Assembly (NCBI GenBank): GCA_030043595.1 | Contig: JASHXJ010000363.1 | Location: 1 to 6,571 of the forward strand | Direction: 5' to 3' | DNA: 6,571 bases | Source: Trebonia sp. | GTDB taxonomy: Bacteria; Actinomycetota; Actinomycetes; Streptosporangiales; Streptosporangiaceae | Shown: in pieces, positions 1 to 6,174 of the stretch | How positions within the stretch are numbered: position 1 is the stretch's first letter | Layout: each line of letters begins with the position of its first letter | Program-made: the position numbers and the translations under genes | Notes under the pieces: model-generated | Database searches by the model: none | Told to the model about the DNA's origin: nothing | What the model saw: only the letters and a program-made list of their open reading frames with translations

Positions 1-1980
1 TTCTGGCTCCGCCGGGCGCGGCGGCTGCTGCCCGCGCTGTTCGTGATGCTGATCGTGGTGGCGGTCTGGGTGAACACCCTGGACCGGTCGCAGCTGCCCG
101 GATTCCGCGGCGACGTCATCGCGTCCGCGCTGTACGTGAACAACTGGTGGTACATCGGGCAGCACGCGTCCTACTACGCGCAGTTCGCCCCGCCGGCGCC
201 GCTGGACCACCTGTGGTCGCTCGCCGTCGAGGAGCAGTTCTACCTGCTGTGGCCGTGGCTCGTGCTGCTGGGTGTGTGGCTGTTCGGGCCCCGCTTGCTC
301 GGCGGACGGCGCGGGCCGGCTGGGGACGCCGGCAGCCCTGCCGCTGGCGGCGGCCCCGGCAGCCCTGTCGCTGGCGGTGGCGGTCCGGGTGGCGGCGGCG
401 GCTATCTGAGCAACGGGACGCGGTACCGGATGGCGGCCGTGACGGTTGCTCTCGCCGCCCTGTCCGCCCTGGAGATGGCGCTGCTCTACCACCCGGGCAC
501 GGACCCGACGCGGGTGTATGAGGGAACCGACACCCGCGCGTTCGGGTTGCTGCTCGGCGCGGCGCTCGCCATGGTCTGGCCTACCCGCCGGGCCCGGCCG
601 CACTGGGCCGCTACCGCGCTGCTCGACGTGGGCGGGGTAGCGGGCCTCGCGATGATCGGCATCCTCATCTGGAAGACGAACGAGTACTCCCCGTTCATGT
701 TCCGCGGCGGCCTCGTGCTGCTGTCGGTGGGCACGCTGCTGGTCGTGGCCGCGGTCGCGGCCCCGGGGAGCGTACTCGGCCGGGTCCTGGGCGTGGGGCC
801 GCTACGCTGGACCGGAGTCCGGTCCTACGGCATCTACCTGTGGCATTATCCGCTTATCGTGCTGACCACGCCGGCGCTCGTCGCCGGGGGCTTCAGCACA
901 CCGCGCGCGGTGGCCGCGGCCGCCGCCAGCGTCGTCGTCGCCGCGCTTTCCTGGAAGTACGTGGAGGAACCAGTGCGCCGTGGATTCAGCCGCAAATCGG
1001 CTCGCGGATCCGCCCGCGTGTTCAGCCGCCCGAAGCTTCCGCGCGTTACCAGCGCCCGCAGCCTGGTCACGCCGCTAGCCGTCGGGGGGCTGTGCGTCCT
1101 CGCGCTGGCGGGCATCGCCGCCAGCGTGACCGCCGTGACCCAGCACCAGGCGCGGACAACCGCGGCCACCTCGCTGAACTCCACCGCGACGGCGAGCCCG
1201 GCGGGAACAGTGAAATCGCCGACCGCGGCGCATTCCGGCCAGACATCGCCGGCCGCGCACGGCACGACAGGGGAGACGGGCAAGACGGGAAGCACGAAGA
1301 ACGGCGCGGGCGCCGGGACCCGGCCGTCTCCGCATCCGGCGACGTCGGCCAGCAGCTCGGGGACCGTGCCGGGACTGCCGACGCCCACCGCGCGCACCTC
1401 GTGCCGTTCCGTTGTGCACATGGGGGACTCCACGTCGGAGGGCCTGATCTCGCCCGATTACCTGCCCGACCCGGCAGACCGGATCACCGCGCGCTACGCG
1501 GACGTGGGCGTCACCCGCACGATCACGGAGATCTACGGCGGCACGTCGATCGTCGAGACGATCGACGGCGAGCAGAACGAATACCAGATAGCGAAACAGC
1601 TCGTGGCCGGGGGCTACCACGGCTGCTGGGTGCTGGCGCTGGGCACCAACGACACGGCCGACGTGGCCGTGGGCTCGAACGTCGGCCGCATCCAGCGGAT
1701 CAAGGAGATGATGTCGGTCATCGGGAACATGCCGGTGCTGTGGATCGAGGTCAAGTCCCTGCTGTCCAGCGGCCCGTACTCCGAGCAGAACATGATGCTG
1801 TGGAACGAGGCCCTGCAAGAAGAGCTGCCGCACTACCCGAACATGCGCATTTACGACTGGCCGGCGGTCGTGCAGAACAGCTGGTTCATCGACGACGGCA
1901 TTCACTACACCTCATACGGGTACGAGCAGCGGGCACGGCTGATCGCCGATGCCCTGGCCGCCGCGTTCCCCGCGAACTAA
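1..1980 (+). CDS. Membrane acyltransferase (acyltransferase-3 family) with C-terminal SGNH domain, 5'-truncated
   Basis: The frame is open from base 1, so the gene starts upstream; 659 residues are visible and roughly 80 N-terminal ones are missing, including the family's conserved membrane His. The visible part opens with FWLRRARRLLPAL, a hallmark of acyltransferase-3 proteins. It continues with DHLWSLAVEEQFYLLWP, GTDTRAFGLLLGAALA, SYGIYLWHYPL and WKYVEEPVRRG, across about nine hydrophobic segments. A last membrane helix (about 1063-1140) leads into a Ser/Thr/Gly/Ala-rich linker (about 1141-1400). The SGNH domain follows: GDS with nucleophile Ser at 1429-1431, GTND with Asn at 1648-1650, and DGIH with Asp at 1894-1896 and His at 1903-1905. 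Two Cys codons (1402, 1624) could form an extracellular disulfide. Proteins of this architecture, such as OatA-like enzymes, move acyl groups across the membrane onto peptidoglycan, polysaccharide or secondary metabolites. The acceptor is unknown here. The domain assignment is firm; the substrate is inference. Confidence 0.93.
   Translation, partial: FWLRRARRLLPALFVMLIVVAVWVNTLDRSQLPGFRGDVIASALYVNNWWYIGQHASYYAQFAPPAPLDHLWSLAVEEQFYLLWPWLVLLGVWLFGPRLLGGRRGPAGDAGSPAAGGGPGSPVAGGGGPGGGGGYLSNGTRYRMAAVTVALAALSALEMALLYHPGTDPTRVYEGTDTRAFGLLLGAALAMVWPTRRARPHWAATALLDVGGVAGLAMIGILIWKTNEYSPFMFRGGLVLLSVGTLLVVAAVAAPGSVLGRVLGVGPLRWTGVRSYGIYLWHYPLIVLTTPALVAGGFSTPRAVAAAAASVVVAALSWKYVEEPVRRGFSRKSARGSARVFSRPKLPRVTSARSLVTPLAVGGLCVLALAGIAASVTAVTQHQARTTAATSLNSTATASPAGTVKSPTAAHSGQTSPAAHGTTGETGKTGSTKNGAGAGTRPSPHPATSASSSGTVPGLPTPTARTSCRSVVHMGDSTSEGLISPDYLPDPADRITARYADVGVTRTITEIYGGTSIVETIDGEQNEYQIAKQLVAGGYHGCWVLALGTNDTADVAVGSNVGRIQRIKEMMSVIGNMPVLWIEVKSLLSSGPYSEQNMMLWNEALQEELPHYPNMRIYDWPAVVQNSWFIDDGIHYTSYGYEQRARLIADALAAAFPAN
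331..384 (+). repeat. 27-bp tandem direct repeat (two copies) in the acyltransferase gene
   Basis: Two adjacent 27-bp units, 331-357 and 358-384, encode GSPAAGGGP and GSPVAGGGG. They differ at only a few bases. They sit in a Gly/Pro-rich loop (about 289-417) between two membrane helices and are followed by a run of Gly codons. The repeat is in frame and looks like a replication-slippage product that expanded a flexible loop. Confidence 0.85.
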
Positions 1981-1998
1981 GCGAGCTAGCCGACGGGC

Positions 1999-2019
1999 CG
2001 GTTTCACTAACCGTTTTTT
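1999..2019 (+). terminator. Probable intrinsic terminator after the acyltransferase gene
   Basis: CGGTT (1999-2003) and AACCG (2009-2013) form a perfect 5-bp stem around a 5-base loop. Six T residues (2014-2019) follow directly. The structure begins 19 bases after the stop codon. The stem is short, so termination may be partial, but a hairpin with a T6 run is distinctive in DNA this GC-rich. Confidence 0.55.
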
Positions 2020-2066
2020 ACAGACGGCGCACGGGTATCACCAGTAACGGGACGGGCTGCACGAAA

Positions 2067-2088
2067 TCCCGGCGCGGGGGCGCCGGGA
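2067..2088 (+). promoter_or_regulatory. Perfect 9-bp GC hairpin upstream of the small surface-protein gene
   Basis: TCCCGGCGC (2067-2075) pairs perfectly with GCGCCGGGA (2080-2088) around a GGGG loop. No T-run follows, and the ribosome-binding site begins 13 bases later. It could be a second, U-tract-free terminator for the upstream gene or a structured 5' leader of the downstream one. The dyad is certain; its role is not. Confidence 0.45.
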
Positions 2089-2100
2089 AGCTACTGCATT

Positions 2101-2107
2101 AGGTGGG
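2101..2107 (+). promoter_or_regulatory. Ribosome-binding site deciding a GTG start
   Basis: AGGTGGG lies 5 bases before GTG 2113. An in-frame TTG at 2110 is also available but would leave only 2 bases of spacing, so GTG 2113 is preferred. Confidence 0.6.
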
Positions 2108-2112
2108 AATTG

Positions 2113-2631
2113 GTGCACCTACGGGGGCGGCACATATCTCTTATCCGTTCGGCCTGCGTAGTGATCGCGCTTGCCGGGCTGGCTACCGCCACAGCAGTGG
2201 CGACGGCGTTCGCGGGCGCGGTCGCGAACGTAACGCCCTCGACGGCGACAGCCGGCAGTTCGGTAACGTTCAACATCCTGTGCGGGACATCGGCTCACTC
2301 CGCGACCCTCTCCGGCACGATCCTGGGGCTGCCGGAGCAGATCCCGATGAGCAGTCAGGGGCAAACCGGGTACTGGGCGAGCACCGTTACCCTGCCGTCC
2401 ACCATCCAGCCAGCCACCTACATGCCGTCGATGGACTGCGACAACGGCGTCTCCGGCACCGTGACCCTTGTCGTCACGCCGTCCGGGGCACCGGTGACCG
2501 GGGACGGGACGACGTCGACCGCTACCGGCGGGCCGCTGACCGCTGTCGGGGCCGGCCTGGCCGGCCTGGGCGGCCTGCTGCTGGCGATCTGGGCCTGGCG
2601 GCGCCATGCGCGCACCGGATCCGGCGCCTGA
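2113..2631 (+). CDS. Small secreted, membrane-anchored surface protein, putative sortase partner
   Basis: This 172-residue protein has no name I recognise. Residues 1-8 are basic, and residues 9-36 are a hydrophobic signal segment with a plausible AVA cleavage site around residue 38. Residues 39-122 are Thr/Ser/Val-rich and look like a beta-sandwich (Ig-like) domain. Cys57 and Cys109 may form a disulfide. A Gly/Thr/Ser spacer then precedes a membrane helix (about 141-162) and a basic tail, RRHAR (163-167). Signal peptide, extracellular domain, C-terminal helix and basic tail match the layout of a sortase substrate, but no LPxTG or LAxTG precedes the helix; the nearest sequence is STATG (135-139). 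LPSTI (94-98) lies inside the globular part and is probably irrelevant. The gene overlaps or abuts the sortase gene, so the two are probably cotranscribed and functionally linked. The export topology is well supported; the rest is inferred. Confidence 0.8.
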   Translation: MHLRGRHISLIRSACVVIALAGLATATAVATAFAGAVANVTPSTATAGSSVTFNILCGTSAHSATLSGTILGLPEQIPMSSQGQTGYWASTVTLPSTIQPATYMPSMDCDNGVSGTVTLVVTPSGAPVTGDGTTSTATGGPLTAVGAGLAGLGGLLLAIWAWRRHARTGSGA

Positions 2632-3385
2632 CGCCGTCATGGCCGGTGATGCCGGGCACCTGCCGCCTCGCCCTGAGCGCGTCCCGTCAGCCGCCGGACA
2701 CGGCAGGCCCGTGCGCCTGTGGGCGGCGTATCTCGGCATCTGCGTGTTCGGGGCGGGGCTGCTGACGATCGGCGTGAGCCAGCGCATCCACCGGTGGGCC
2801 CCGCCGCCGCAGCCTCCGGTTTCGGCGTCGCATGCGACGCAAGCCACCGGCGTCCTGTCCCGTACGGCGGCGGACGGGGGCACGGGGCGGCGCGCGCCCT
2901 CTGCTGCCGCGCCTGGGCTGGCGAGCTCAGTACCAGTGACCGTGCGTATCCCGGCGATCGGCGTCACCGCCCATGTCATTTCCGTCGGTCTCGACGCGGA
3001 CGGCGCGGTCGCGGCGCCACCGCTGTCTGCCCCCATGCTGGCCGGCTGGTACGACCGGGGAGCGGCGCCCGGCCAGACCGGGGCGGCGGTCATCGTCGGG
3101 CACGTGGACTCCGCGGCGAGCGGCCCGGCCGTCTTCTACCGGCTCGGCGAGCTGCTGCCAGGGGATCTGGTCTACGTGACCAGGAAGGACAACCGCACGG
3201 TCGTCTTCGAGGTGACATCGGTCGCGATGTACGCGGAGACGGATTTCCCCGCCGTCCAGGTGTTCGGCCGCACGCCCAACCCCACGCTGCGCCTGATCAC
3301 CTGCGGCGGCGAATTCGACGCGCAGACCCACCACTACCTTGACCGGACAATCGCGTTCGCCAGCTACGTCGGGCAGTCACGCTGA
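2606..3385 (+). CDS. Sortase (actinobacterial class E/F-like cysteine transpeptidase)
   Basis: The 259-residue protein has a Pro-rich cytoplasmic N-terminus, one membrane helix (about 37-58), a Pro/Ala/Gly/Ser linker (about 64-110) and a sortase beta-barrel (about 111-259). The active site is visible: His166 in GHVDS, Cys233 in LRLITCGGEFD, and Arg247 in HYLDRTIAFA, which aligns with the catalytic Arg of Staphylococcus SrtA. VRIPAIGV and LAGWYDRGAAPGQTGAAVIVGH are typical of the short actinobacterial class F enzymes. Sortases cleave a sorting motif and join the protein to peptidoglycan or another amine at the outer membrane face. The start is uncertain: ATG 2606 overlaps the previous gene by 26 bases, while ATG 2639 starts 7 bases after its stop. 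Neither has a good Shine-Dalgarno sequence, suggesting translational coupling. The preceding surface protein is the obvious candidate client, though it lacks a standard motif. Confidence 0.93.
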   Translation: MRAPDPAPDAVMAGDAGHLPPRPERVPSAAGHGRPVRLWAAYLGICVFGAGLLTIGVSQRIHRWAPPPQPPVSASHATQATGVLSRTAADGGTGRRAPSAAAPGLASSVPVTVRIPAIGVTAHVISVGLDADGAVAAPPLSAPMLAGWYDRGAAPGQTGAAVIVGHVDSAASGPAVFYRLGELLPGDLVYVTRKDNRTVVFEVTSVAMYAETDFPAVQVFGRTPNPTLRLITCGGEFDAQTHHYLDRTIAFASYVGQSR

Positions 3386-3511
3386 CGCTGGGAGAATAAC
3401 CGGCAACAGTGGGCGGGGCGCATCGGGCCGCGGGGTGCGGGCATGACCGGAGGTAACGGGCGGAAGGGCGCGCCACGGCAGTCCAGGCGCGCGCACTATT
3501 GTCTACCGGGT

Positions 3512-3541
3512 TTGACGGCTTTGTTGGGGCCGGGTTAGCGT
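3512..3541 (+). promoter_or_regulatory. Candidate vegetative sigma-factor promoter of the monooxygenase operon
   Basis: TTGACG (3512-3517) resembles the -35 consensus. After an 18-base spacer, TAGCGT (3536-3541) matches the TAnnnT pattern of actinomycete -10 boxes. This predicts a transcript start near 3548 and a leader of about 33 bases before ATG 3581. A direct repeat CCGGGTT (3506-3512 and 3530-3536) touches both boxes and could be an operator. Assigned by eye only. Confidence 0.5.
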
Positions 3542-3561
3542 CGGTGTGGGGCGCGACCAGC

Positions 3562-3573
3562 AGGAGAGGGGAG
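3562..3573 (+). promoter_or_regulatory. Strong ribosome-binding site of the first monooxygenase gene
   Basis: The purine-rich AGGAGAGGGGAG contains two overlapping Shine-Dalgarno-like cores. The nearer core ends 7 bases before ATG 3581, which fixes that start. Confidence 0.75.
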
Positions 3574-3580
3574 CCGTTGC

Positions 3581-4801
3581 ATGCCGGGAACGGGCGAACT
3601 GCACCTGGCGGTGGCGCTGGACGGAGCCGGCTGGCATCCCGCCGCGTGGCGCGAGCCCGCCGCGCGGCCCGGTGAGCTGTTCACCGCCGCCTACTGGGCG
3701 GATCTGGCCCGCGAGGCCGAAGGCGGCACACTCGACTTCCTCACCATCGAGGACTCCCTGGGCCTGCAGTCCGCGGGCCGTTCCCCCGGCGCAGCCCCTG
3801 ACGACCGCACCGACCAGGTGCGGGGGCGCCTGGACGCGGTGCTCATCGCCGCCCGGATCGCCCCGCTCACCCGCCGCATCGGCCTGGTCCCCACCGCGAT
3901 CACCACGCACACAGAGCCGTTCCACCTGTCCACGTCGATCGCCACGCTCGACTACATCAGCGAGGGCCGGGCCGGCTGGCGGCCGCGGGTCTCGGTGTCG
4001 CCGCGGGAGGCGCGGCACTTCGGCCGCCGTGAGTTCCCCGAGCTCAGCCCGCAGCTGCTCGCCGACCCGGCGACGGCCAGGCACATGACGGACCTGTTCG
4101 ACGAGGCCGCCGACGCGGTGGAGGTGGTGCGCCGGCTGTGGGACTCATGGGAGGACGGCGCGGTGATCCGCGACGTGCCGACCGGCCGCTTCGTCGACCG
4201 CGACAGGCTGCACTACATCGACTTCGCGAGCCGCTGGTTCAGCGTCCGCGGCCCGTCGATCACGCCCCGCCCGCCGCAGGGCCAGCCGGTCGTCGCCTCG
4301 CTCGGCCACGGCCCCGTGCCGTATGCCTTCGCCGCTCGCGCCAGTGACATCGTGTTCATCACTCCAGGCAGCGCGCCGCACGCACGGGAGACGGTCGCAC
4401 AGGTGCGGGAGGCGGAAATTGATACCGAACGAACCGGGCCGCCGCTGGCGGTCTACGCCGACCTGACCGTGTTCATCGACGACAAGCCCGGGGAGGCGGC
4501 GGCACGCAAGCGCCGCCTGGACGAGCTGGACGGCGCCGAGCTGAGCACCGACACGGCGGTCTTCGCCGGCACCCCTGACGAGCTCGCCGAGCTGCTCACT
4601 GACTGGCGGCAGGCGGCAGGCCTGGACGGCTTCCGGCTCCGGCCGGGCGTGCTGCCGCACGATCTGCGGCAGATCACCCGCGGCCTGGTCCCCCGGCTGC
4701 GGCGCCGCGGCGTGTTCCGCGCCGGCTACGCCGAGAGCACGCTCCGCGCGCGACTGGGCCTGCGGCGTCCGGCCAGCCGCTACGAACGGAGCCCCGCATG
4801 A
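3581..4801 (+). CDS. Divergent NtaA-like LLM-class flavin-dependent monooxygenase (short form)
   Basis: This 406-residue protein has a luciferase-like (LLM) TIM-barrel fold of the nitrilotriacetate-monooxygenase (NtaA/SnaA/DszA) type. Visible marks are GWHPAAWREP (17-26), LDFLTIEDSLGLQ (51-63), ATLDYISEGRAGW (121-133), LWDSW (186-190), HYIDFASRWFSVRGP followed by RPPQGQPVV (211-238), and a C-terminal RRGVFRAGYAESTLRARLGL shared with the next gene. Such enzymes use FMNH2 and O2 to oxidise small organic substrates in the cytoplasm. It is about 50 residues shorter than the downstream paralogue; the loss lies around residues 296-328. It also departs from family motifs: NVVTS is replaced by RPRVS (134-138), and the DRYxRAxEF block by DLFDEAADA. 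These changes may alter FMN or substrate binding. The stop codon overlaps the next start (ATGA), implying coupling. Substrate unknown; family membership is confident. Confidence 0.88.
   Translation: MPGTGELHLAVALDGAGWHPAAWREPAARPGELFTAAYWADLAREAEGGTLDFLTIEDSLGLQSAGRSPGAAPDDRTDQVRGRLDAVLIAARIAPLTRRIGLVPTAITTHTEPFHLSTSIATLDYISEGRAGWRPRVSVSPREARHFGRREFPELSPQLLADPATARHMTDLFDEAADAVEVVRRLWDSWEDGAVIRDVPTGRFVDRDRLHYIDFASRWFSVRGPSITPRPPQGQPVVASLGHGPVPYAFAARASDIVFITPGSAPHARETVAQVREAEIDTERTGPPLAVYADLTVFIDDKPGEAAARKRRLDELDGAELSTDTAVFAGTPDELAELLTDWRQAAGLDGFRLRPGVLPHDLRQITRGLVPRLRRRGVFRAGYAESTLRARLGLRRPASRYERSPA
4788..4791 (+). promoter_or_regulatory. Ribosome-binding site inside the upstream gene
   Basis: GGAG lies 6 bases before ATG 4798, within the last codons of the upstream gene. 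It supports the ATGA-overlap start and translational coupling. Confidence 0.65.
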
Positions 4802-6174
4802 CCAAGCAGGTGATCCTCGGCGCCCACTTCCCTGGCGTGAACAACCACACCGTGTGGAGCGACCCGGCCGCGGGCAGCCAGATCCAGTTCGGCTCGTTCG
4901 CGCACCTGGCGCGGACCGCCGAGGCCGGCAAGTTCGACTTCTTCTTCCTCGCCGAGGGGCTGCGGCTGCGGGAGCAGCGCGGCCGGATCCACGACCTGGA
5001 CGTGGTCGGCCGGCCGAACACGATCACCGTGCTCGCCGCGCTCGCCGCCGTCACCGACTACCTGGGCCTGGCCGGGACGATCCAGGCGACCTACAACGAG
5101 CCGTACGAGATCGCCCGCCAGTTCGCCACGCTGGACCACCTGTCCGGCGGCCGCGCCGCGTGGAACGTGGTGACGTCGCCGGACGCCTTCACCGGCGAGA
5201 ACTTCCGCCGCGGCGGCTACCTGGACCGCGGCGACAGGTACGTCCGCGCCGCCGAGTTCGTGCAGGCGGCGCGGGAGCTGTGGGAGTCCTGGCCGCCCGG
5301 CGCGGTGGCCGCGGACAGGGAGAAGGGTGAGTTCCTGACAGGCGCCCCGGCTCGTTTCGAATACTCGGGCTTGAATTTCAGCATCTCGGGCCACTTCACA
5401 GCGCCGAGAAGTCCGCAGGTCCACCCGGTGATCTTGCAGGCAGGCGACTCAGACGGCGGGCGGGAGTTCGCGGCGCACAGCGCCGACGCGATCTTCACCA
5501 GGCACAGCACATACGACGCGGGGCGCGCGTTCTACGCCGACGTGAAGTCGCGGCTGGCGCGCTACGGGCGCGCGCCCGCCGAGCTGAAGGTGCTGCCCGG
5601 CGCGAGCTTCGTGCTCGGCGACACCCAGGCGGAGGCCGAGGAGCACGCCAGGTACGTCCGGCGCCAGCAGGTCAGCCCGCAGACCGCGATCCTGCTGCTC
5701 GAGCAGGTGTGGAACACCGACCTGTCCGCGTTCGACGCCGACGGGCCGCTGCCGCCGTTCGACCCCGACCCCGAGGCCGCGTCGATCATCGAGGGGCGGG
5801 CCCGGATGCACGACGACCCGCTGGCCGTCGCCCGCAAGTGGCGGGCGATCGCTGAGGAGAAGAACCTGTCGATCCGCGACCTGATCATCGAGGTGACCGG
5901 GCGGCAGACGTTCACGGGAACGCCCGCCTCGGTGGCGGAGGCGATCAACCGCAGCGTGCAGGACGACGCCTGCGACGGGTTCATCCTGGTGCCGCACCTG
6001 ATCCCGGCCGGGCTCGACGAGTTCGCCGCCAAGGTCGTGCCGCTGCTGCAGGAACGCGGCGTGCTGCGTTCGTCCTACGAGGAGGGGACGACGCTGCGGG
6101 ACCGGCTTGGCCTGCCGCCGGCCAGGCCCGCGGCCTCCTGGGCCGCGGCGCGGAGGGAACCCGTCGATGCCTGA
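4798..6174 (+). CDS. NtaA/DszA-family FMN-dependent monooxygenase
   Basis: The 458-residue length is normal for the nitrilotriacetate-monooxygenase family of two-component LLM enzymes, which take FMNH2 from a separate reductase. Motifs in order are HTVWSDP (17-23), FGSFAHLARTAEAGKFDFFFLAEG (31-54), DVVGRPNT (68-75), YNEPYEIARQFATLDHLSGGRAAWNVVTS (99-127), ENFRRGGYLDRGDRYVRAAEF (134-154), LWESW (161-165), RSPQVHPVILQAGDSDGGREFAA (204-226) and the C-terminal DGFILVPHLIPAGLDEFAAKVVPLLQERG (393-421). All core family motifs are present, so it should be active. Known relatives attack nitrilotriacetate, EDTA, dibenzothiophene sulfone and pristinamycin. The substrate here cannot be named; a role in scavenging organosulfur or amine compounds is inferred from the LLM trio. 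The start is fixed by GGAG at 4788. Residues 182-221 use several codons rare in this DNA. Confidence 0.93.
   Translation: MTKQVILGAHFPGVNNHTVWSDPAAGSQIQFGSFAHLARTAEAGKFDFFFLAEGLRLREQRGRIHDLDVVGRPNTITVLAALAAVTDYLGLAGTIQATYNEPYEIARQFATLDHLSGGRAAWNVVTSPDAFTGENFRRGGYLDRGDRYVRAAEFVQAARELWESWPPGAVAADREKGEFLTGAPARFEYSGLNFSISGHFTAPRSPQVHPVILQAGDSDGGREFAAHSADAIFTRHSTYDAGRAFYADVKSRLARYGRAPAELKVLPGASFVLGDTQAEAEEHARYVRRQQVSPQTAILLLEQVWNTDLSAFDADGPLPPFDPDPEAASIIEGRARMHDDPLAVARKWRAIAEEKNLSIRDLIIEVTGRQTFTGTPASVAEAINRSVQDDACDGFILVPHLIPAGLDEFAAKVVPLLQERGVLRSSYEEGTTLRDRLGLPPARPAASWAAARREPVDA
6152..6157 (+). promoter_or_regulatory. Ribosome-binding site of the third monooxygenase gene
   Basis: GGAGGG lies 9 bases before ATG 6167, inside the end of the preceding gene. 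It supports the 8-base overlapping start. Confidence 0.7.

Larger units (their letters stand above)
3386..3580. other. 195-base intergenic region between envelope block and monooxygenase operon
   Basis: No credible coding sequence lies here. The left part is GC-rich, with a weak 6-bp dyad (3419-3424 with 3434-3439, one T·G pair, no T-run) and an 8-bp palindrome GGCGCGCC (3467-3474). The right part (about 3495-3580) is less GC-rich and holds the promoter and ribosome-binding site of the downstream operon. No convincing intrinsic terminator for the sortase gene is visible. Confidence 0.6.

Noticed and set aside
1075..1905. Long open frame on the minus strand opposite the acyltransferase
   Set aside because: Low-complexity Arg/Gly/Ala/His-rich translation with no family motifs, fully antisense to a well-supported gene; a usual artefact of high-GC codon bias.
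2017..2050. TTTACA and TAACGG as a promoter for the surface-protein gene
   Set aside because: The spacer would be 22 bases, too long, and the first box overlaps the terminator T-run.
2392..2406. LPSTI (residues 94-98 of the surface protein) as the sortase signal
   Set aside because: It lies in the middle of the extracellular domain, before Cys109, and is not followed by a membrane helix as a sorting signal requires.
2119..3093. Minus-strand open frame of 324 codons opposite the surface protein and sortase
   Set aside because: Arg/Gly/Pro-rich and motif-free, while both plus-strand genes show clear signal peptide, membrane and catalytic features.
3419..3439. Possible terminator hairpin after the sortase gene
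   Set aside because: The 6-bp stem contains a T·G wobble, the 9-base loop is GC-rich and no T-run follows; not distinguishable from chance in this composition.
3467..3474. GGCGCGCC palindrome as an operator
   Set aside because: Self-complementary GC octamers are expected by chance in such GC-rich DNA and it has no extended dyad.
3497..3502. TATTGT as an alternative -10 box
   Set aside because: It fits TAnnnT, but the bases 17-18 upstream (around 3473-3478) do not resemble a -35 box.
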